This document shows, one piece after another, positions 30,661-35,691 of a DNA stretch of 35,691 bases. Position 1 is the first letter of the stretch; the number at the start of each line of letters is the position of its first letter. This stretch comes from Dolichospermum compactum NIES-806. Lineage in GTDB: Bacteria > Cyanobacteriota > Cyanobacteriia > Cyanobacteriales > Nostocaceae. The notes below the pieces were generated by a model, which ran no database searches, was not told the DNA's origin, and was given only the letters and a program-made list of their open reading frames with translations. The stretch is taken from assembly GCF_002368115.1 (NCBI RefSeq), contig NZ_AP018316.1, forward strand, positions 733,717 to 769,407, in the 5' to 3' direction. A program made the translations under genes and the position numbers.

Positions 30661-31967
30661 CCTCCCACAGTAGGATCTCCTACACGATATAAATCACCTA
30701 ATTGCCATCCTTCTTCTAGTTTTTGATCTAAAATTTCATGAGAGAGTGTTTTCATGGAAAAATGCGTTTTATCTTGAGAATAAAAACAATAAACATTTTC
30801 TAAGCAATCTGTAAAATGATCTAAAAGATCAGGACTATGAGTAGTGATAATAATTTGAGTTTTTCTAGCAGCTTGTTTAATCCATTCTGCTAAAATTGGC
30901 ATCCAAGATACGTGCAAACCTAATTCTGGTTCATCAATAACTAATAAGGAAGGTAAAATAGGAGAATATAATATAGTCGCCCAGCATAACATTCTTACCG
31001 TTCCATCTGACATTTCTGTGAGATAAAATGGTTCTTTAATATCTTCAAAATGCCATTCTAGTGTTAATGATAAGCGCCCAGAACGAATAGAACGTAGCCG
31101 ACGAGTTTTAGGCAAAATAGACTTCATAGCATTATTAATACTGTCTTCAAAGTCAATATTTTTCTGGGTTAAATTCTCAAATACTAAAGGTAAATTATTT
31201 CCTGATGTAGATAAATAAATATCATTTACTCCTATTTTTGGTTCTGAATTTCTAATTTGATGCAAATCCATGTTATTCGCATTATAAAATTGCCATTGAG
31301 AAATAAATGCAATTAACTCTCTTCTAACTTTATAAGCAGGTGTGGTTAGTGTAGTTATCAGTTTATTTTGACTATTTTCCAATAATTCTGAAAGTGCATT
31401 TAAACCTAAAATATTTGCAGGAATATTATCTAATACTTCAAAATGTGTTCCTACTTTCTGTTCAGATTGGTTATAGACTGATATAACGCCTTTACCTATA
31501 TTTTGCAGTTTTGGATCATGAAATTTATAATAATAAAAAGGTGATGACTCTGGATTGGGTAAATCATCTCCACTATATAAAGATTCTTGATGAATAGTTA
31601 ATTTCTGTTTTTTTCTATCTACAAATAAATCAATATCCAGAATTGGACTTTTAATTCGACTACTATATTGTAATATTTCCGAAAACCCATATTGTAATTT
31701 AATTACAGCAGGACTATCCACACTATTATCTAAAATCCTATCATTACCAAACCTACTAATTGCTTCTTCAAAACTAGTAATACCACGACTTTCATCAGGA
31801 ATACTAGTTAAACAATCCTTTAAAAATTTTAATGTACTGATAAAATTACTTTTTCCAGAACCATTTGATCCTATAAAAATATTGAGATTTTTTAACTCTA
31901 CAGCTTGAGATAACGAGAGATTTTTATAGTTCTGGGTAAAAATAAATTTAAGAATTGGTTGATCCAT
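30648..31967 (-). CDS. OLD/ABC-type AAA ATPase of a candidate antiphage pair
   Basis: 439 residues. Walker A is FIGSNGSGKSNFIS at about residues 32-45, the signature-like loop is LTEMSDGTVRMLCW, Walker B is LLVIDEPELGLH, and the switch His lies in IITTHSPDLLD, as in AAA_21-type ATPases. The segment between (about 60-300) is variable and unrecognised. Such ATPases sense phage or DNA damage and control a linked nuclease. It is upstream of, and overlaps, the DUF4276-like gene. It diverges from the Uma2-like gene across an AT-rich 120-base region. Confidence 0.75.
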   Translation of the reverse strand: MDQPILKFIFTQNYKNLSLSQAVELKNLNIFIGSNGSGKSNFISTLKFLKDCLTSIPDESRGITSFEEAISRFGNDRILDNSVDSPAVIKLQYGFSEILQYSSRIKSPILDIDLFVDRKKQKLTIHQESLYSGDDLPNPESSPFYYYKFHDPKLQNIGKGVISVYNQSEQKVGTHFEVLDNIPANILGLNALSELLENSQNKLITTLTTPAYKVRRELIAFISQWQFYNANNMDLHQIRNSEPKIGVNDIYLSTSGNNLPLVFENLTQKNIDFEDSINNAMKSILPKTRRLRSIRSGRLSLTLEWHFEDIKEPFYLTEMSDGTVRMLCWATILYSPILPSLLVIDEPELGLHVSWMPILAEWIKQAARKTQIIITTHSPDLLDHFTDCLENVYCFYSQDKTHFSMKTLSHEILDQKLEEGWQLGDLYRVGDPTVGGWPW

Positions 31968-32091
31968 ATTTTTTAATTTAAACTATATAAAAATGTTTTT
32001 TGGCTGAGAAAATTATACAATATATTTTCTGAGATTTACAATAAAAATATATTAGGATACAATAAAAATAAATCAACCAAAGGTGGCGTTT

Positions 32092-32865
32092 ATGGCAACC
32101 CTACTCAGTGAAACCAAATCACAGACTGGACTGGTCATCTCTTGGGAAGCCTTACCCGATGATTTTCAGTTGGAGGATGAACCAGTGGAAAATACAGGAC
32201 AGCCACTTTTAGCGGGGGCTTTGCGGGAAAGTTTAGAAATCAGTGGATTTATTCAACCACAAATGTTAATCGCTGCCAATTTTGGTCTGTGTGCCACGTT
32301 AAATGAGCAATTTGTGGCTAAAGCACCAGATTGGGTATATGTGCCTTCTGTTAAAGAGATATTAGCAGAACGTAAAAGCTATACACCCAATTTGGAAGGG
32401 GATATACCTGCTGTAGTGATGGAGTTTTTATCAGATAAAGACGGTGGAGAATATTCAGTTAAGCGTACCTATCCGCCGGGAAAATGGTTTTTTTATGAAC
32501 AAATTTTACAAGTTGCCATTTACATCATATTTGAGCCAAATGGGGGATTATTAGAATATTATCAACTGGAAAATGGACGTTATGAATTAAAACAACCAGA
32601 TGAGAATGGTCGTCATTGGATTGAAGAAATGGGACTGTTTTTAGGAACTTGGCGAGGTGCAAAAGAAGGACGGACTGGCTATTGGTTAAGATGGTGGGAT
32701 CAAACAGGTAATTTGTTACCTTGGGCTGTGGAACAAATTGAACAGGAACGCCAACGGGCTGAACAAGAACGCCAACGGGCTGAACAAGAACGGGAGGAAA
32801 AAGAACGGCTAATAGCTTATTTGCGATCACAGGGAATTGACCCCAATAATTTGCCTATAAATTAG
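32092..32865 (+). CDS. Uma2 family (DUF820) putative nuclease with coiled-coil tail
   Basis: 257 residues from ATG 32092 (MATLLSETKSQ), with AAGGTGG about 8 bases before it. The core holds AKAPDWVYVPSVKEI, DIPAVVMEFLSDKDGG and a following YEQILQVAIYIIFEP, which match the PD...E-x-(K/S) layout of Uma2/DUF820 proteins, abundant in cyanobacteria and of unknown biological role. The last 45 residues are a heptad-rich coiled coil with two exact QERQRAE repeats encoded by a 21-base tandem duplication, then LIAYLRSQGIDPNNLP, a common end for this subfamily. Confidence 0.85.
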   Translation: MATLLSETKSQTGLVISWEALPDDFQLEDEPVENTGQPLLAGALRESLEISGFIQPQMLIAANFGLCATLNEQFVAKAPDWVYVPSVKEILAERKSYTPNLEGDIPAVVMEFLSDKDGGEYSVKRTYPPGKWFFYEQILQVAIYIIFEPNGGLLEYYQLENGRYELKQPDENGRHWIEEMGLFLGTWRGAKEGRTGYWLRWWDQTGNLLPWAVEQIEQERQRAEQERQRAEQEREEKERLIAYLRSQGIDPNNLPIN

Positions 32866-32891
32866 ATATTGCGCTATATATATTAAGGGCT

Positions 32892-32908
32892 GGTGGGCAT
32901 TGCCCACC
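32892..32908. terminator. Short GC hairpin between convergent genes
   Basis: GGTGGGCA and TGCCCACC pair around one base (in practice a 5-base loop). It lies between the stops of the Uma2-like gene (plus) and the RTX-type gene (minus), a form of repeat seen widely in cyanobacteria. No T run. Confidence 0.5.
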
Positions 32909-32919
32909 CTACGGAATAA

Positions 32920-35691
32920 TCAGACAATCACGAAATTATTGATGTTCAATGTTCCTGTTAATCCTGTGATTTCAATAATGGCATCGGTAGAACTATTAAA
33001 TCCTGCTGTTGCATCATTAATAGCCACAAAGGTTTTTTGTCCAAAACTGAATTGAGCAGCGAAATTTGACCCAAAAGCTGCGGCTGTTAATTTTGCCCCG
33101 ATATCTGCGGCATTTAGAGTATTAACTCCTCCCACATCTACAAATCCGGCTCGTGTCGTAGAAACACGGAACAAATCATTACCTGTTGTGGCGTTGAAGT
33201 CTGTAATTACATCAAAGTTAGCTAAGAGAGAATCAGTGAGATTTTGGTAAACAAATTTATCACTCCCTAAACCACCAGTTAAAGTATCTTTACCGCCTGC
33301 GCCAGTGAGAACATCATTATTTGCACCACCAACGAGGAAATCATTACCACTAGTACCTGTCACAGTCAGACTAAAAGGATTACCAATCTTTCCGTCAGCA
33401 TTAGCATCTATGCCAAAATTAGTTTCTTGAGTTAAAGCATCAGCCGAATTTAATGCCCATTGTCCCTCAGAAGAAACCCAATTCCAGTTACTATCTAAAC
33501 TCCAGATATGCAGGAAGTTTCCAGAAACGTTTTTCCAGAGAACTTGATTAACGCCATTGACAGTTTCTGCGGCTAGAGTTTGCCATCCTGAGTAGATATC
33601 TTGGTAGATTTGTTGTCCACCGTTTTTAATGGTATTCGGGGTATTTGTTCCGATTTGGGTAAAGTATTTATTGGCTGCATCTTTGATGAATTTGGTATTA
33701 CCTGCTAATTCAATTGGGGTGTAACCAATAACACCATCACTATTAGCATCTATGCCAAAATTAGTTTCTTGAGTTAAAGCATCAACTGAATTTAATGCCC
33801 ATTGTCCCTCAGAAGAAACCCAATTCCAGTTACTATCTAAACTCCAGATATGCAGGAAGTTTCCAGAAACGTTTTTCCAGAGAACTTGATTAACGCCATT
33901 GACAGTTTCTGCGGCTAGAGTTTGCCATCCTGAGTAGATATCTTGGTAGATTTGTTGTCCACCGTTTTTAATGGTATTCGGGGTATTTGTTCCGATTTGG
34001 GTAAAGTATTTATTGGCTGCATCTTTGATGAATTTGGTATTACCTGCTAATTCAATTGGGGTGTAACCAATAACACCATCACTATTAGCATCTATGCCAA
34101 AATTAGTTTCTTGAGTTAAAGCATCAACTGAATTTAATGCCCATTGTCCCTCAGAAGAAACCCAATTCCAGTTACTATCTAAACTCCAGATATGCAGGAA
34201 GTTTCCAGAAACGTTTTTCCAGAGAACTTGATTAACGCCATTGACAGTTTCTGCGGCTAGAGTTTGCCATCCTGAGTAGATATCTTGGTAGATTTGTTGT
34301 CCACCGTTTTTAATGGTATTCGGGGTATTTGTTCCGATTTGGGTAAAGTATTTATTGGCTGCATCTTTGATGAATTTGGTATTACCTGCTAATTCAATTG
34401 GGGTGTAACCAATAACACCATCACTATTAGCATCTATGCCAAAATTAGTTTCTTGAGTTAAAGCATCAACTGAATTTAATGCCCATTGTCCCTCAGAAGA
34501 AACCCAATTCCAGTTACTATCTAAACTCCAGATATGCAGGAAGTTTCCAGAAACGTTTTTCCAGAGAACTTGATTAACGCCATTGACAGTTTCTGCGGCT
34601 AGAGTTTGCCATCCTGAGTAGATATCTTGGTAGATTTGTTGTCCACCGTTTTTAATGGTATTTGGGGTATTTGTTCCGATTTGGGTAAAGTATTTGTTTG
34701 TTGAATCTTTGACTAATTTGGTATTACCTGCTGATTCAATTGGGGTAAAAACAAGGGCGGGTTGAAATTCAAATGCCCCGATATCAACTGTACCACCGGA
34801 AATTCGTGTATATCCACTGCCTCGGTTATCAAAGGGGATATTTTCGCTATTATTGCCATCGCCATCAATATCAAAAACGTCTGTTGTGATTAAGGCATTA
34901 TTGCCTTTATTAATGGCTGGACTACCGCTCAGTAGTGCATGAGTGAAAATGCCGTTGCCATTATCTTGTAATGGTCCAAGTTTAGGATTGACGTTAACGA
35001 TATCTGTTCCTGTGCCAACAGTACCACTTGCTCTTGAAAGATTGCCGATTAGGTTGTTATTATTGCCATTAATGTTGCCATCAAGATCAGGAGATCCACC
35101 AATATTTCCAGCAACAATTGAATTTTTTAGGTTAACACTAGCACGCGAATTGTCAATTCCTCCAACATAAAAGTTGTATGTTTCATCAGCAGCATTTTGA
35201 GTTATCGTACTATTAAATATGTTAAGTATTCCATCAGATGCATAAATTCCACCGCTATAATCAGCTTGATTACCGCTCACGGTACTGTTAATTAAACTAG
35301 TTGTACCCGAATGGAATATTCCCCCACCAGAAGATCGAGCGGTATTATTATAAATCGTGCTATTGCTGATAGTTAAGGTTCCACTACTTTGGATACCACC
35401 ACCTGAGTCTGCAGTGTTATTTTTAATCGTTGTTCCCAACAGAATGGCCTGACCACCATTATAGATCCCACCACCACCATGATAAAAACCATCCACTTTA
35501 TTATCAGCAACAGTTGAGTTGGTTAAAGCTAATACACCTTGATTGTATATTCCTCCTCCGAACGAGTAGTCCCATGTGGAATTGTTTTTTACAGTTGTGT
35601 TGAATAATAAGGCTGTAGCATTCGAGCCAATATAAATCCCACCACCACCTTCAGTTGTTAATCCTCCTTTGACTACAACAGGACTTACGCA
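32920..35691 (-). CDS. Large secreted beta-helix / W-rich repeat / RTX-type protein (N-terminus outside window)
   Basis: The frame remains open to the right edge, so the first ATG inside the window (35496) is not the start. In order: a right-handed beta-helix region with repeats such as GGGIYNGGQAIL and NSTIYNNTARSSGGGI (polymorphic outer membrane type, to about 34780), ending DIGAFEFQP; four tandem 114-residue repeats (TPIE..AGNTK, YFTQIGTNTPNTI, WSLDSNWNWVSSEG, DANSDGVIG), which match the tryptophan-rich C-terminal repeat family of cyanobacteria; then a calcium-binding RTX-like end (GTSGNDFLVGGANNDVL, GGKDTLTGGLGSDKF), consistent with type I secretion. Probably a cell-surface or sheath protein. 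Near-identical repeats suggest recent amplification. Confidence 0.85.
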   Translation of the reverse strand, partial: CVSPVVVKGGLTTEGGGGIYIGSNATALLFNTTVKNNSTWDYSFGGGIYNQGVLALTNSTVADNKVDGFYHGGGGIYNGGQAILLGTTIKNNTADSGGGIQSSGTLTISNSTIYNNTARSSGGGIFHSGTTSLINSTVSGNQADYSGGIYASDGILNIFNSTITQNAADETYNFYVGGIDNSRASVNLKNSIVAGNIGGSPDLDGNINGNNNNLIGNLSRASGTVGTGTDIVNVNPKLGPLQDNGNGIFTHALLSGSPAINKGNNALITTDVFDIDGDGNNSENIPFDNRGSGYTRISGGTVDIGAFEFQPALVFTPIESAGNTKLVKDSTNKYFTQIGTNTPNTIKNGGQQIYQDIYSGWQTLAAETVNGVNQVLWKNVSGNFLHIWSLDSNWNWVSSEGQWALNSVDALTQETNFGIDANSDGVIGYTPIELAGNTKFIKDAANKYFTQIGTNTPNTIKNGGQQIYQDIYSGWQTLAAETVNGVNQVLWKNVSGNFLHIWSLDSNWNWVSSEGQWALNSVDALTQETNFGIDANSDGVIGYTPIELAGNTKFIKDAANKYFTQIGTNTPNTIKNGGQQIYQDIYSGWQTLAAETVNGVNQVLWKNVSGNFLHIWSLDSNWNWVSSEGQWALNSVDALTQETNFGIDANSDGVIGYTPIELAGNTKFIKDAANKYFTQIGTNTPNTIKNGGQQIYQDIYSGWQTLAAETVNGVNQVLWKNVSGNFLHIWSLDSNWNWVSSEGQWALNSADALTQETNFGIDANADGKIGNPFSLTVTGTSGNDFLVGGANNDVLTGAGGKDTLTGGLGSDKFVYQNLTDSLLANFDVITDFNATTGNDLFRVSTTRAGFVDVGGVNTLNAADIGAKLTAAAFGSNFAAQFSFGQKTFVAINDATAGFNSSTDAIIEITGLTGTLNINNFVIV
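33378..34745. repeat. Four tandem 342-bp repeats coding for W-rich domains
   Basis: The period is 342 bases, measured from the starts GTAACCAATAACACC at 33721, 34063 and 34405. Units 2-4 are almost identical at the DNA level, with only a few changes (CAGCCGAA/CAACTGAA, GGTATTCGG/GGTATTTGG). Unit 1, at the protein N-terminal end, differs in its first 15 codons. Confidence 0.92.

Overview
The window comes from a heterocyst-forming filamentous cyanobacterium (Nostocales; an Anabaena/Dolichospermum/Nostoc-type genome). It is AT-rich, carries many HIP1 octamers (GCGATCGC, for example near 2257, 6703, 8161, 12617, 22749 and 26013) and heptanucleotide tandem repeats, and encodes cyanobacterium-restricted families (DUF3153, DUF3352, DUF3598, W-rich C-terminal repeats, a PII-regulated type of N-acetylglutamate kinase). 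A CHAT protein that I identify as HetF sits next to a tandem array matching the heterocyst small RNA NsiR1. The species cannot be fixed from the sequence alone.

Layout. 1-540: a gene tail and an orphaned antitoxin whose RelE-like toxin survives only as a few codons. 520-5116 (minus): DUF3153 lipoprotein, TPR protein, argB, zinc-ribbon/FHA protein and 6-phosphogluconolactonase. 5308-5531: a dense heptamer repeat tract. 5608-7296 (minus): a double-RCK ion channel protein with an unusual pore filter. 7458-8195: a decayed type V-K CRISPR-associated transposon (a tnsB fragment joined directly to a cas12k fragment) ending exactly at the 3' end of tRNA-Ala(CGC). 8241-15140: HAD hydrolase, membrane protein, hrcA, rhodanese, DUF3352, cysE and an FMN-binding oxidase-like protein. 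15226-15552: a tandemly duplicated small gene. 15684-18739: nrdJ (class II ribonucleotide reductase), split by a 755-nt group I intron exactly between catalytic Cys408 and Glu410; the intron carries a small PD-(D/E)XK homing endonuclease. 18798-20880: DUF3598, a small protein, an RRM protein and a tnpB scrap. 21309-21981: the NsiR1-like array (four intact copies plus one decayed) on the minus strand, opposite the hetF leader; hetF follows at 22373-24847. 25008-25346: glnB (PII). 26265-27034: an M23 peptidase pseudogene and two tRNAs. 27319-29920: murA (probable ATT start) and a Gfo/Idh/MocA oxidoreductase. 29935-31967 (minus): an ATPase + DUF4276-like pair, a candidate antiphage module. 32092-32865: a Uma2-like nuclease. 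32920 to the right edge (minus): a large secreted beta-helix / W-rich repeat / RTX-type protein with near-identical 342-bp repeats.

Several genes bear on nitrogen: argB (target of PII in cyanobacteria), glnB, hetF and NsiR1. The window is rich in scars of selfish elements: the CAST remnant, the tnpB fragment, the intron, palindromic and heptamer repeats, a truncated toxin and an M23 pseudogene. All family assignments come from reading motifs and remembered family sequences; no database search was possible.
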